From: Snodgrassella alvi
Lineage (GTDB): Bacteria > Pseudomonadota > Gammaproteobacteria > Burkholderiales > Neisseriaceae
Assembly: GCF_002777745.1 (NCBI RefSeq)
Contig: NZ_MEIO01000026.1
Span: 1-64,000, forward strand
Direction of reading: 5' to 3'
DNA: 64,000 bases
The translations under genes and the position numbers were made by a program. The notes below the pieces were generated by a model that did no database searches, was not told the DNA's origin, and saw only the letters and a program-made list of their open reading frames with translations. Positions 8,848 to 19,189 of this stretch are shown here, one piece after another; within the stretch, counting starts at the first letter, position 1; each line of letters begins with the position of its first letter.

Positions 8848-9729
8848 GTGGATATTAAGATTTTACGTTATTTTCTGGCGCTGGCTAAACAGGAAAGTGT
8901 GACTGCTGCGGCCGATTATTTGCATATTACCCAGCCAACGCTGTCGCGCCAGCTTATGGAGCTGGAAGATGAGCTGGGGCGTAAGCTGTTTATCCGTGGC
9001 AGCCGGAAAATTATGCTGACTGAAGACGGCATGCATTTGCGCCAGCGTGCTGAGGAAATTCTTGAGCTGGTGCACAAAACTGAAGCTGAATTTCATAAGT
9101 CTGATAAAACGCTTAGTGGTGATATTTATATTGGCTGTGGTGAAACAGATGCTTTACGACCGGTAGTAATGGTGATTAAGGCGATGCAGTTGGATTATCC
9201 GCATGTTCGTATTCATATTTATAGTGGTAATGCGAATGATGTGACGGAACGGATTGATAAGGGCTTACTGGATTTCGGGGTATTGATTGATCCTGCTTAT
9301 CTGAAGAATTATGAATCTTTGTGTCTGCCGCAGAAGGATAGATGGGGGGTATTGATGAGAAAAGATGATGCGTTAGCTGAGCGTGATTTTATCCGGCCGG
9401 AAGATTTATGGAACCTGCCGCTGATTATGTCGAGACAGAAGTATGTGAGTGACAGTATCGCCAGATGGATAAAAAGGGATTATGACAAGCTTGATGTGGT
9501 TGCTACGTATAATCTGATTTTTAATGCGGCGTTGCTGGTGGAACAGAATGTGGGCTATGCGCTGTGTCTGGACAAGCTTATTAATACGACCGGGGAAAGT
9601 ATGTTCTGTTTCAGGCCACTGGAGCCGCTGCTGGAAGTTGATGTGAATGTTGTCTGGAAAAGATATCAGTTATTTTCACGGGTTTCTGCTCTGTTTTTGC
9701 AACGCTTGAAGGCAAGTTTTTGTGTTTAG
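8848..9729 (+). CDS. LysR-family transcriptional regulator
   Basis: 293 residues. The N-terminal winged helix-turn-helix (MDIKILRYFLALAKQESVTA, then ADYLHITQPTLSRQLMELED) is classic LysR, followed by an effector-binding periplasmic-protein-like domain beginning around residue 92 (GDIYIGCGETDALRPVVMVI). The start is GTG, supported by AGGAGGGG at 8833-8840, seven bases upstream. It is convergent with a hydrolase and an exporter gene on the other strand. These are its likely targets by proximity only, because the usual divergent LysR arrangement is absent. The ligand cannot be told from sequence. Confidence 0.9.
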   Translation: MDIKILRYFLALAKQESVTAAADYLHITQPTLSRQLMELEDELGRKLFIRGSRKIMLTEDGMHLRQRAEEILELVHKTEAEFHKSDKTLSGDIYIGCGETDALRPVVMVIKAMQLDYPHVRIHIYSGNANDVTERIDKGLLDFGVLIDPAYLKNYESLCLPQKDRWGVLMRKDDALAERDFIRPEDLWNLPLIMSRQKYVSDSIARWIKRDYDKLDVVATYNLIFNAALLVEQNVGYALCLDKLINTTGESMFCFRPLEPLLEVDVNVVWKRYQLFSRVSALFLQRLKASFCV

Positions 9730-9763
9730 TGGTGGAATCTGCGCTTAGTTTTATGTAAGGCTA

Positions 9764-9799
9764 TACCTGCACGCATAAGCTAAGCTTATGGTGCAGGTA
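9764..9799. terminator. Long hairpin between convergent genes, probable bidirectional terminator
   Basis: TACCTGCAC-G-CATAAGC pairs with GCTTATG-GTGCAGGTA around TAA, a 16-bp stem with one bulged base. It lies between the stop codons of the LysR gene and the hydrolase. The T tract is poor (ATATTTTTAA on the plus side), so termination is inferred from position. Confidence 0.6.
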
Positions 9800-9851
9800 G
9801 GAAGAGATATTTTTAAACATTGATGTTATGTTTTTTTGTCATGCTGTGGTG

Positions 9852-10919
9852 TTAATGCAGATTTGCCTTAAAGAATGAAACCAGTTTGTCAAATGGAATC
9901 AGGTTGACGCGGTCGTACAGATCAACGTGTCCCGCATTTTTGACATAGTAAAGCTCTTTAGGTTCGGCAGCGCGGCGGTAAGCATCTTCGCTGAATTCTT
10001 TGGAATGGGCTTTATCACCGGTGATAAATAATAATGGTCGCGGAGATATGGTTTCTATGTCGTTGAAGGGGTAGAAGTTCATGAATTTGGGGTTGCTGGT
10101 CAGGGTGGGATGGGTGGTTAATTCAGGTTGAGAGCCAGCCGGGGTAAATTCGCCACGCGCGGTGCGGTAAAAATCATAAAATTCATGTGCAATTGGGCTG
10201 TCTTTGGCGGTAATTTGCCCTTTATTGATGGTGCCACCGGTATATAAAGTTTTACCGCCGGTAAATTCTATGTAACGCTGTTCTGCTGCTTGCTGAAGAA
10301 TTTGTTTTCTCTGTTGCAGGGTGAGTGAATGATTGAGGCCATTGCGAGTTGCGGCACCCATGTCGTACATGCTGACTGTGGCGATGGCTTTGAAACGCGG
10401 GTCGATTTTGGCGGCGCTGATGGCAAAACTGCCACTGCCACAAATGCCGATTACGCCTATGTTGTTGCGGTCTACAAAAGGCTGGGTACCTAAAAAATCT
10501 ACAGCGGCACTGAAATCCTCGCTATATACGTCGGGCAATACGGCATTGCGTGGTTGTCCTTCGCTTTCACCCCAGTATGATAAGTCGATTGCCAGTGTGA
10601 CAAAGCCCTGTTCGGCCATTTTGGTGGCGTATAAATTGGCGCTTTGTTCTTTTACTGCGCCCATGGGATGGCCGACAATGATGGTCGGGTATTTTGTGTT
10701 TGCTGCTAATGTTTTCGGTGTAAACAGATTACCAGCCACTTTCATTTTATACTGATTGAGAAAGCTGACTTTCTGCATGGTTACTTGTTTACTTTGATAA
10801 AAATTATCTGCGTTGTTTGACATATTGGCTCCGATTGATAGTGGGGGAAACAGTCCGAAAAAACTGAGACATATGGTTATAAAAATTTTCTTTTTGAGAT
10901 AAAGACTGATGTTTTGCAT
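9852..10919 (-). CDS. Secreted alpha/beta hydrolase with cysteine nucleophile
   Basis: 355 residues of the dienelactone-hydrolase/YcjY-like group. Residues 1-30 form a signal peptide (KKKIFITICLSFFGLFPPLS), so the enzyme should act in the periplasm. The nucleophile elbow is GICGSG at 158-163, with C160 where most hydrolases have Ser. The catalytic His is in NAGHVDLYD near residue 333, and the acid is probably D303 in FITGDKAHS. The oxyanion region is VGHPMGAVKEQSA. Substrate unknown. The 39-bp gap to the transporter gene upstream on the same strand suggests an operon, so the two may process and move one compound. Confidence 0.8.
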   Translation of the reverse strand: MQNISLYLKKKIFITICLSFFGLFPPLSIGANMSNNADNFYQSKQVTMQKVSFLNQYKMKVAGNLFTPKTLAANTKYPTIIVGHPMGAVKEQSANLYATKMAEQGFVTLAIDLSYWGESEGQPRNAVLPDVYSEDFSAAVDFLGTQPFVDRNNIGVIGICGSGSFAISAAKIDPRFKAIATVSMYDMGAATRNGLNHSLTLQQRKQILQQAAEQRYIEFTGGKTLYTGGTINKGQITAKDSPIAHEFYDFYRTARGEFTPAGSQPELTTHPTLTSNPKFMNFYPFNDIETISPRPLLFITGDKAHSKEFSEDAYRRAAEPKELYYVKNAGHVDLYDRVNLIPFDKLVSFFKANLH

Positions 10920-10958
10920 GATTGGGAAGTCTCTTTGTTGAATCTGGTGAAGAATAAT

Positions 10959-12155
10959 TTATGAAAAGGGTTTAGCTGTTGCGCGGGTATATAGTGCAAA
11001 GCTGGTTTTCATGAGTAGTAGTGCTGCGATAAAAATTAATGCGGAACTTAAGAAAATTCCCGCTATGCCCTGATGGTCATAGATGATGCCGCCTATGGCC
11101 GCAGCTAAGCCGATGGCAAATTGTATGGCTGCCACAGACAGGCCGCCCATCATTTCGGCTTTGTTGGCCAATGTAATGGCTATCCATGTTGACCAGCCGA
11201 CAGGCAGAAAACCAAACATGAAACCCCATGCAACAATAAGTGCTGAATCGGTGGCCGGATTGTTGTGGCTGAACAGTAATGTGACAGCCAGAATAAATAA
11301 AATGATGTGGCTGATTATCATGCTTGGTTTAAAGTGTTTATGCATTATCCATCCGGCGATAATGGTGCCGGCAAAATTGCCGATGCCGAAAATCAGTAAC
11401 AGTATGGATAAGGTATTAGCTGGCAGGGAAAGTGTATGTTGCAGAAAAGGTCTTAAGTAGGTGAAGAAAATATGATATCCGCCATAGCTGAATATGGTGG
11501 CCAGTATTCCGGTGGCTACCCATGGCTGCTTTAAGAGTAAGAGCATCTGTTTAAAGTTGCTATCAGCTTGCGCTGGCAGGTCGGGTAAGGAGAAGAATTG
11601 CCAGATAAATGCGGCAACGCCTAAAAGTGCGGTGAGCAGGAAGATGCTTCTCCAGCCGATGATGTTGCCCAGATAACTGGCCAATGGCAGGGAAATGATG
11701 GTGGCCACGGATACGCCGGCGTAGACAATGCTGAGCGCACGCGAAACCTCTTTTTCCGGTACCAGTTGTATGGTTACGGCGGATGCTAGTGACCAGAAGC
11801 TGCCGACACACAGTCCTAATAGGCAACGTCCGCTAAGCAGTAGAATATAGTTTGGGGCAAAGGCAATTAATGTATTTGCTGCTATTAACATGGCAGACAT
11901 GATTAATAAGACTGTGCGCCTGTTGGTGGTTTTGGCTACTGATGACAGGAAGAGGCTGGCTATTACAGCAAAAATACCTACAGCGGTAACAGTTTGCCCT
12001 GCCATGCCTTCAGTGATGTTCAGGGATTTGGCTATTGGCGTTAGCAGGCTAATCGGGACAAATTCGGCGCTGATGAGGCTGGTAACGCCCATAAATAATG
12101 AGAAAACGGCAGACCAGTGTGCTGTTGCTGGTGGCTGATGGGTTTGCTGCTGCAT
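10959..12155 (-). CDS. MFS exporter, NepI-like (DHA1 family)
   Basis: 12-helix major facilitator of 398 residues from the ATG at 12155 (GGAG upstream); a TTG at 12188 would add 11 residues and is less likely. HWSAVFSLFMGVTSLISAEF, VPISLLTPIAKSLNI, LLGLCVGSFWSLASAVTIQL and FGFLPVGWSTWIAITLANKA match the pattern of the purine ribonucleoside exporter NepI and related sugar or drug exporters. Function is therefore proton-driven efflux of a small polar compound; the substrate is a guess. It is first in a two-gene operon with the alpha/beta hydrolase. Confidence 0.8.
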   Translation of the reverse strand: MQQQTHQPPATAHWSAVFSLFMGVTSLISAEFVPISLLTPIAKSLNITEGMAGQTVTAVGIFAVIASLFLSSVAKTTNRRTVLLIMSAMLIAANTLIAFAPNYILLLSGRCLLGLCVGSFWSLASAVTIQLVPEKEVSRALSIVYAGVSVATIISLPLASYLGNIIGWRSIFLLTALLGVAAFIWQFFSLPDLPAQADSNFKQMLLLLKQPWVATGILATIFSYGGYHIFFTYLRPFLQHTLSLPANTLSILLLIFGIGNFAGTIIAGWIMHKHFKPSMIISHIILFILAVTLLFSHNNPATDSALIVAWGFMFGFLPVGWSTWIAITLANKAEMMGGLSVAAIQFAIGLAAAIGGIIYDHQGIAGIFLSSALIFIAALLLMKTSFALYTRATAKPFS

Positions 12156-12282
12156 TGTTGCTGAGTCTCCGTTATCTGGTTTGCGCAATTGATGTGGTAT
12201 TCATTTTTTAGAGTTGTGTAGGCATTTACTATGTTTTTTGTGGATGTTTTATTGGCTGATTGATACTTTCATGCTGTTTTGA

Positions 12283-12326
12283 AAAGTATAAGTAGCTAAA
12301 ATTTCTATGTAAAATACTTATACTTT
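12283..12326. promoter_or_regulatory. Perfect inverted repeat upstream of the NepI-like gene
   Basis: AAAGTATAAGTA (12283-12294) and TACTTATACTTT (12315-12326) are perfect 12-bp arms with a 20-bp spacer. A further ATACTTT lies at 12263-12269. The site is about 130-170 bp before the transporter ATG and may bind a regulator such as the nearby LysR protein. The rest of 12189-12580 shows no gene. Confidence 0.5.
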
Positions 12327-12580
12327 ATGGTAATTAATGCCTGAAAAGCATGGCTTGGTGACTTTTTAAGGATGATATGTACTGAAATTTGCTTGGGGGA
12401 GTGAAGTAAATGCTGGCTTTAGATGACGAAGATAAGTTAGTGAAAAATTGATAGATGATGCAATTTGCTTGTAGTTGGAAATCAGATTTGGTATGAAAGC
12501 ATTGCTGTTGTTTTTCTGAAAAATGTGTTTTTTATTGCTGGTGGCAAGAATAAGCAGGGTTTTGAGGCCAGAGGATGCTG

Positions 12581-12615
12581 AAAAAGAAAAAGCCCTGTGG
12601 TAAACAAGGCTTTTT
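12581..12615 (-). terminator. Rho-independent terminator of guaA
   Basis: AAAGCC and GGCTTT pair (with an inner TGT/ACA) around GGTAA; on the minus strand TTTTTCTTTTT follows. It lies about 30 bp past the guaA stop. Confidence 0.85.
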
Positions 12616-12643
12616 GATTTGCGTTAATATGGTGAGTGCGCTG

Positions 12644-14209
12644 TTATTCCCACTCAATGGTAGCAGGTGGTTTGCCGCTGACATCGTAAACCACGCGGTT
12701 GATGCCGCGGACTTCGTTGATGATGCGGTTGGAAACGCGGCCAAGTAAATCGTACGGCAGGTGTGCCCAGTGGGCGGTCATGAAGTCGCTGGTAATAACT
12801 GCACGCAAGGCTACTACGTATTCGTAGGTGCGGCCGTCTCCCATGACGCCTACGGATTTTACCGGCAGGAAAACGGCAAATGCCTGACTGGTCTTGTCGT
12901 ACCAGGATAAGCCGTCTTCATCGCAGGTGTTACGTAATTCTTCGATAAAGATATGGTCGGCACGGCGCAGTAAGTCGGCATACTCGCGTTTAACTTCGCC
13001 CAGAATACGCACGCCCAGACCGGGACCAGGGAAGGGATGGCGATATACCATGTCGCGTGGTAGTCCCAGAGCTACGCCTAGTTCGCGCACTTCGTCTTTG
13101 AAGAGGTCGCGCAGTGGTTCCAGCAGTTGCAGGTTGAGTGTTTCCGGCAGGCCGCCTACGTTGTGATGGCTTTTGATGGCATGCGCTTTTTTGGTTTTGG
13201 CGCCGGCGCTTTCAATTACATCGGGATAGATGGTGCCTTGTGCCAGCCATTTGGCGTTTTGGCGTTTGCCAGCTTCGCGCTGGAAGACTTCGACAAACTC
13301 GGCACCGATGATTTTGCGTTTGCGTTCCGGGTCGGTTTCGCCTGCGAGTTTTTCGAGGAAATCGGCAGAAGCATCGACGTGAATTACGTTTACGCCAAGG
13401 TTTTTGCCGAACATGTCCATAACCATTTGCGCTTCCTGATAGCGCAACAGGCCATGATCAACGAACACGCAGGTAAGCTGATCGCCGATAGCTCGGTGAA
13501 TCAGGGCAGCAGCTACGGATGAATCCACGCCACCGGAAAGACCCAGAATAACTTCATCGGTACCTACCTGCTCGCGAATTTTGGTAATGGCTTCTTCGAT
13601 GTAGTTTGGCATTGTCCAGCTTGGTTTGGCCTGACAGATGTCCAGTACAAAACGGTTAATTAATTCACGCCCTTGTTTGGTATGGGTAACTTCGGGGTGA
13701 AACTGGACGCCATAGAAGTGTTTTTGCGGGTTTTCGATGATGGCATAAGGGCAGCTAGGGGTATGACCAATGCTTTTAAAGCCGTCTGGCAGTTTGCTTA
13801 CTTTGTCGCCATGGCTCATCCATACATCCAGTGTGTTAGGCTGGTTGTCGAAAATGCCATTGGTAAACTGGCTGTCTTCTGTATGCACTTGAGCATAACC
13901 GAATTCGCGCTGGTCACCACCGCTGACTTCACCACCCATGGTATGTGCCAGCCATTGCATGCCATAGCAGATGCCAAGAATAGGGATACCCAGATTAAGG
14001 ATTTCTGGATCGGCCTGATAGTCTGATTCGTATACTGAATTGGGGCCGCCAGACAGGATAATGCCTTTGGGGGCGAATGCCTTGATGTCGGCAATGGGCA
14101 TGTCGAATGAATGTAATTCACAATAAACATGAGCTTCACGTACGCGCCGGGCGATGAGCTGGGTTACTTGTGAACCAAAATCGAGAATTAAGATTTTATC
14201 CTGATTCAT
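12644..14209 (-). CDS. guaA: GMP synthase (glutamine-hydrolysing)
   Basis: Amination of XMP to GMP with glutamine and ATP; 521 residues, full length. The N-terminal class I amidotransferase has its nucleophile at C81 ([10 protein letters not shown]) and the His/Glu pair in [11 protein letters not shown]. The ATP-pyrophosphatase P-loop is [15 protein letters not shown] around residue 222. The C-terminal dimerisation domain ends PPATIEWE, the conserved terminus. The ribosome-binding site is weak (GAGCC). Single-gene unit with its own terminator. The sequence 14210-14482 upstream holds nothing that I recognise. Confidence 0.96.
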   Translation of the reverse strand: MNQDKILILDFGSQVTQLIARRVREAHVYCELHSFDMPIADIKAFAPKGIILSGGPNSVYESDYQADPEILNLGIPILGICYGMQWLAHTMGGEVSGGDQREFGYAQVHTEDSQFTNGIFDNQPNTLDVWMSHGDKVSKLPDGFKSIGHTPSCPYAIIENPQKHFYGVQFHPEVTHTKQGRELINRFVLDICQAKPSWTMPNYIEEAITKIREQVGTDEVILGLSGGVDSSVAAALIHRAIGDQLTCVFVDHGLLRYQEAQMVMDMFGKNLGVNVIHVDASADFLEKLAGETDPERKRKIIGAEFVEVFQREAGKRQNAKWLAQGTIYPDVIESAGAKTKKAHAIKSHHNVGGLPETLNLQLLEPLRDLFKDEVRELGVALGLPRDMVYRHPFPGPGLGVRILGEVKREYADLLRRADHIFIEELRNTCDEDGLSWYDKTSQAFAVFLPVKSVGVMGDGRTYEYVVALRAVITSDFMTAHWAHLPYDLLGRVSNRIINEVRGINRVVYDVSGKPPATIEWE

Positions 14210-14482
14210 GCTAGGCTCTTGACAGGTGTTTGAGTATGAAGCGAGTTATTTTAACACTTTTCTGCTTTTATTTCTGCAAGTGCTCTGTATGCGGAAAACT
14301 AATATTGTGAAAAATAGGCTATCTATCTGGATAAGATGATTAATGTATTTGTTTTGTGGCTGCTGTTATTTGGCTTTGCTGGTTGAATATGATTATGGTT
14401 TTTACGAGTTTATGGATATTGGTTGGTAATCAAGCCTGATTGAATTATGTTGTTGTATGGTTTTTTTATTCTGCTTTTCTCT

Positions 14483-14842
14483 TCAATCTTGTGCCAGAAA
14501 TTTTAGGATTTTGATAAACGGGTTCTGATAGCAGTAATTTAAGCTTTTATCTAAAATGGTTTTATTAAACTTTATATAGAAATGAGCTTTTTTGTTAATG
14601 ATGGGATTAGATGTAAATGTTATGTAGAATTCAATGACGTTAATATCTCTGCGGCTTTCATTTGTAGTTTTGATAAAGTTGGCTGGTTTTAGATAGTAGA
14701 TATCTATTTTTAGTGCTTCTGTGTAAATAGCGTTGGGTGTGAAATAAACTTGTTTGATGCTAGGTTTGTTTTTGTATGGCTAGAAGCAATGACGGTGTTT
14801 ATTGCAGATAATAAAATATTACTGCATTAGAATTTTCATCAT
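14483..14842 (-). pseudogene. Decayed gene for a small exported protein
   Basis: The minus-strand frame 14779-14483 is open for 98 codons but has no ATG, GTG or TTG start. It encodes VYFTPNAIYTEALKIDIYYL, FIKTTNESRRDINVIEFYIT and NPFIKILKFLAQD at its end. Just upstream, another frame gives NILLSAINTVIASSHTKTN, which looks like a signal peptide, and a third frame offers MMKIL at 14842. The frames can be joined by one shift at the AAAAA run near 14770 and one near 14826. I infer a frameshifted secreted protein gene of about 119 codons. The family is unknown. Confidence 0.45.
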
Positions 14843-15026
14843 TTGTTGAGATTGTTCGTCCAAAAAGCAGGGATGTTCAAACACTCACTGTGACTGAAAG
14901 CAGATAAATGTTTGTGTACAGGTTTTTAAATTGTAGTGCCAATCTCGTATATTTTTAAATCTTTGGGTTGGTAGTTCATATTGTTCCTGTATGTTATTTA
15001 TTCTTCTGATGAGAATGGAGCTGAAT

Positions 15027-15281
15027 TTATCGGCATTTACGCGGGCTTTCTCCTTTTAATTCTTCGTTGGTGTGGAGATCATAAATACGAATGGTAGCTT
15101 TGGGAAAGGCTGTACATAGTGAATTTTTGAAGGTGTAAATACCTGTTCCATGTGCTAGCAATTTCGCTTTTGGTAATAAATCCTGCCCGTTTTCATCCTG
15201 TACGATAATGCGATAATCTCCGTTGACAGTTATACATCCGCTCAACAATAACAGTCCTAAAAGAAAACCAGTTTTTTTCAT
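15027..15281 (-). CDS. Small lipoprotein of unknown function
   Basis: 84 residues from the ATG at 15281, which has GGAG eight bases upstream; an in-frame ATG at 15296 is less likely. MKKTGFLLGLLLLSGCITVN is a lipoprotein signal with the lipobox LLSGC and the lipidated C16. The mature 69 residues include two further cysteines (SLCTAF and PRKCR), which may form a disulfide. No domain is recognised; the pattern DYRIIVQDENGQDL could be a small beta domain. It is flanked by a decayed gene and by smpB. Expected location is the inner leaflet of the outer membrane. Confidence 0.7.
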   Translation of the reverse strand: MKKTGFLLGLLLLSGCITVNGDYRIIVQDENGQDLLPKAKLLAHGTGIYTFKNSLCTAFPKATIRIYDLHTNEELKGESPRKCR

Positions 15282-15520
15282 GACACAATTCTCCAAATTA
15301 TTTTAAAAACAATATTGTAGTTGTTGATGCTTATTTTAATATGTTTTATTGATTTCTAGAAAGTGATGTATACAGAAATATAGGATTGGATGAATTAGTG
15401 AGAATGGGAGCGGACGCAGGGAAACTGATTTAATTAAAATGAATTCTATGTGCTTATAGATTTGATTTTATGGGTGAAAGGGTTGAGATTGAAATTATTT
15501 TTGTGTTTAAGTTTTTATTT

Positions 15521-15556
15521 AAATAGGGGAATTGATGTTTTTCAATTTCCCTATTT
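15521..15556 (-). terminator. Hairpin downstream of smpB, possible terminator
   Basis: AAATAGGGGAATTG and CAATTTCCCTATTT form a 14-bp stem with a single G-T pair. The T tail on the minus strand is weak, so the role is inferred from its position 24 bp after smpB. Confidence 0.5.
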
Positions 15557-15579
15557 GCGATTTTATGGTCAGACATGAT

Positions 15580-16026
15580 TTAACGCGCCTGTTTCATTAG
15601 CCGTTGTTTTTCACGGTTCCAGTCTTTTTCTTTACTGCTTTGGCGCTTGTCGTGCTGTTTTTTACCTTTGGCTAAGCCCATGTCGATTTTTACATAGCCA
15701 TGGCTGTAATGCATGTTGACGGGTACGAGGGTATAGCCACTGCGTTCTACTTTGCCAATCAGTTTGTTGATCTCAGACTGATTCAGTAGAAGTTTCCGCT
15801 GGCGTACCGGATCGGGTTTGACGTGATCAGAGGCGGTAGGTAATGCAGTGATGTGGCTGCCGACTAAGTAGAAGGCACCTTTTTTCCACTGGATATAGCT
15901 TTCCTTGATTTGCACGCGGCCGGCGCGAATGGCTTTGACCTCCCAGCCTTCAAGAACGATGCCGGCTTCTATCTGTTCTTCAATAAAGTAATCGTGAAAG
16001 GCTTTTTTATTGTTGATAATGCTCAT
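15580..16026 (-). CDS. smpB: SsrA-binding protein SmpB
   Basis: 148-residue partner of tmRNA in trans-translation, the rescue of stalled ribosomes. [36 protein letters not shown] and the basic C-terminal tail [20 protein letters not shown] are diagnostic. No tmRNA gene is seen in this window. The upstream transporter is on the same strand but separated by a terminator at 16129-16157, so smpB is probably expressed on its own. Confidence 0.95.
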   Translation of the reverse strand: MSIINNKKAFHDYFIEEQIEAGIVLEGWEVKAIRAGRVQIKESYIQWKKGAFYLVGSHITALPTASDHVKPDPVRQRKLLLNQSEINKLIGKVERSGYTLVPVNMHYSHGYVKIDMGLAKGKKQHDKRQSSKEKDWNREKQRLMKQAR

Positions 16027-16128
16027 ATTGGTTTTCTGTTACGCTGTATTTTGTGTCTATTTTAGCAGAAAGAATGGGTAATGGAGACAGATTACTAATA
16101 AAGCTGATGGGAATAGATGGAATAAATA

Positions 16129-16157
16129 AAAAACCGATTGGGTTAATCGGTTTTTTA
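16129..16157 (-). terminator. Rho-independent terminator of the MHS transporter gene
   Basis: AAAAAACCGATT and a matching AATCGGTTTTTT form a stem around GGGTT with A/T runs on both sides, so it may work in both directions. It lies just after the stop codon at 16164. Confidence 0.88.
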
Positions 16158-16163
16158 TCTGTT

Positions 16164-17504
16164 TTAGTTTTCAATTTCCTGTTGATGTGTTTCTGGTAGC
16201 AGCAGGACGGCGAGCATGCTAAGCACGCAGGAGACGATCAGAAACCAGCCAACGTATACGGTACCCTGTAAGCTGTATTCTTTAACTAACCATGCGGCGG
16301 TAAAGGGTGTGAGTGAGCCGCCCAGGATGCCGCCGAAGCTGAAAGATATGGCTGCGCCGGTATAACGTACGTTGGTAGGAAATATTTCCGGTAAAAAGGC
16401 AGCCAGTGGTGTCCATAGAATGCCCATAACAAATAAGGAAAAGGACAGAAATATGGCGGCAACAGCAGTACTGTCACAATTGATTAAATTACCGTAGAAG
16501 CAACCGATTATTACGGTTAGGATGCCACCAGTTAAAAATATCGGACGGCGGCCGATTTTATCGGAAAGCCATGCTGAGACGGGCGAACCTAAAGCCATAA
16601 ATACTATGGCACCCATCAGGATGAATAGGTAATCAATTTTGTTAAACAATGGTGCGCTTTGCCATGGATGTTGTGTGGTGGCATATTGCAGGGAAAATAC
16701 AGTAGACAGAAAAAACAGGGTAAAGCATGACATGGCCGCCAGTGAACCAAGGATAAGCTGTTTGTAATGTTTACGGACGGTATCAGCCAGTGGCACTTTT
16801 ACTGCATTCTGCTTGGCAACCATGCTGCGAAAGGCATTGCTTTCAATAATGGACATGCGGACATACATGCCAAGGCCAACTAGTACTATGCTCAGTAGAA
16901 AGGGAATACGCCAGCCCCAAGCCATCATTTGTTCGTTGCTCAGGCTTTTGGACAGAATAATAAATATCAGGCTGGCGGTGATGAAGCCGATAGGAGGCCC
17001 GATTTGTGGAAACATGGCGAAGAGGGCGCGTTTTCCTCTTGGGGCATTTTCGGTAGCCAGTAAGGCGGCACCGCCCCATTCGCCACCCAGCCCAAGCCCC
17101 TGACAGAAGCGCAGGATGCATAAACAAATTGGTGCAAAGATGCCAGCTTGTTGGTAGGTTGGCAGAAAGCCAATCAGGGTGGTGCTGATGCCCATTATCA
17201 GTAAGGATGCAATCAGGGTGGTTTTGCGGCCGATTTTATCGCCGAAATGGCCGAATAGTGCTGCACCAATGGGGCGGGCGATAAAGGCGATGCCAAAGGT
17301 GAGAAATGAGTGCATGACGGCAAGTGCCGGATCCTTGTTTGCAAAAAACAGGGTGTCCAGTACCAGTGCGGCGGCCAGACCGTATATGTAGAAGTCGTAA
17401 AATTCTACGGCTGTACCTACCAGGCTGGCAACGGCAACTTTAGTAGGGGAATTTTGGGTGATTTGAGGTGCAGGCTTGGGCTGCGATGCAGGCGTGTTAG
17501 TCAT
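16164..17504 (-). CDS. MFS transporter, metabolite:H+ symporter (MHS) family
   Basis: 446 residues and 12 predicted helices. VASLVGTAVEFYDFYIYGLA, GHFGDKIGRKTTLI and RFCQGLGLGGEWGGAALLATENAP are signatures of the ShiA/ProP/KgtP (MHS) group of proton symporters for organic acids or osmolytes. The substrate cannot be told from these motifs. It lies immediately downstream of ilvC on the same strand, but the hairpin at 17526-17565 separates them, so co-transcription is uncertain. AAGAAAAATT precedes the ATG. Confidence 0.88.
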   Translation of the reverse strand: MTNTPASQPKPAPQITQNSPTKVAVASLVGTAVEFYDFYIYGLAAALVLDTLFFANKDPALAVMHSFLTFGIAFIARPIGAALFGHFGDKIGRKTTLIASLLIMGISTTLIGFLPTYQQAGIFAPICLCILRFCQGLGLGGEWGGAALLATENAPRGKRALFAMFPQIGPPIGFITASLIFIILSKSLSNEQMMAWGWRIPFLLSIVLVGLGMYVRMSIIESNAFRSMVAKQNAVKVPLADTVRKHYKQLILGSLAAMSCFTLFFLSTVFSLQYATTQHPWQSAPLFNKIDYLFILMGAIVFMALGSPVSAWLSDKIGRRPIFLTGGILTVIIGCFYGNLINCDSTAVAAIFLSFSLFVMGILWTPLAAFLPEIFPTNVRYTGAAISFSFGGILGGSLTPFTAAWLVKEYSLQGTVYVGWFLIVSCVLSMLAVLLLPETHQQEIEN

Positions 17505-17525
17505 AATTTTTCTTGGATTCAGGGT

Positions 17526-17565
17526 TAAAAAAAGCTTGTATATGAAAATGCATACACAAGCTTTT
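17526..17565 (-). terminator. Rho-independent terminator of the ilvIHC operon
   Basis: AAAAGCTTGT (17530-17539) pairs with ACAAGCTTTT (17556-17565); the minus strand continues into a T run. It is about 30 bp past the ilvC stop. Confidence 0.85.
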
Positions 17566-17596
17566 GTTTTGGAATAAGCTGACTTAAGCAGCTAAA

Positions 17597-18628
<1,032 letters not shown>

Positions 18629-18697
18629 TTAATGCTTTGATTCTATAATTGATGTTTGGGTATGGCTTTAAGCCGGTAATTTTGTCAGCGTGCCTGA

Positions 18698-19189
18698 TTA
18701 AATACGTAACATACGTTCGCCACGGCCTATGCCGGCTGCACCTGTGCGAACTGTTTCCAGAATCAGTGGTTTGCCCACGGTATCCAGAAAGGCATCAAGT
18801 TTGTTGCTGGTGCCGGTGATTTCTACGGTATAGGTTTTATCGGTAACATCAATAATTTGTCCGCGGAAGATATCCGCCAGACGCAGTATTTCATCTCTGT
18901 CTTTACCAGTAGCGCGCAGTTTGACCAGCATTAGTTCGCGTTCGACATATTGACTGTCATTGAGGTCGATTACTTTGATAACTTCAATCAGTTTGTTTAG
19001 CTGTTTAGTTATCTGTTCCATTACCATGTCATTACCGCTGGTGACTATTGTCATGCGTGACAGGGTATTGTCTTCTGTGGGAGACACGGAAAGAGAGTCT
19101 ATGTTGTAGGCACGGGCTGAAAACAAGCCAACGATGCGGCTCATGGCTCCAGACTGATTTTCCATCAGAATAGATAAAATGTGTCTCAT
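18698..19189 (-). CDS. ilvH: Acetolactate synthase small (regulatory) subunit
   Basis: 163 residues, the length of E. coli IlvH rather than the short IlvN. The N-terminal ACT domain (MRHILSILMENQSGAMSRIV, GLFSARAYNIDSLSV) binds valine for feedback control. A second ferredoxin-like half follows (ELMLVKLRATGKDRDEILRL). It activates the catalytic subunit and gives valine sensitivity. The start overlaps the ilvI stop by 4 bp (ATGA), consistent with coupled 1:1 production. Confidence 0.95.
   Translation of the reverse strand: MRHILSILMENQSGAMSRIVGLFSARAYNIDSLSVSPTEDNTLSRMTIVTSGNDMVMEQITKQLNKLIEVIKVIDLNDSQYVERELMLVKLRATGKDRDEILRLADIFRGQIIDVTDKTYTVEITGTSNKLDAFLDTVGKPLILETVRTGAAGIGRGERMLRI

Noticed and set aside
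12400-12450. Short ORF with a good ribosome-binding site (MLALDDEDKLVKN)
   Set aside because: Thirteen codons with no homology or conserved context; likely chance.
15360-15445. Short plus-strand open stretch between the lipoprotein and smpB
   Set aside because: About 23 codons, no proper start signal and no recognisable similarity.
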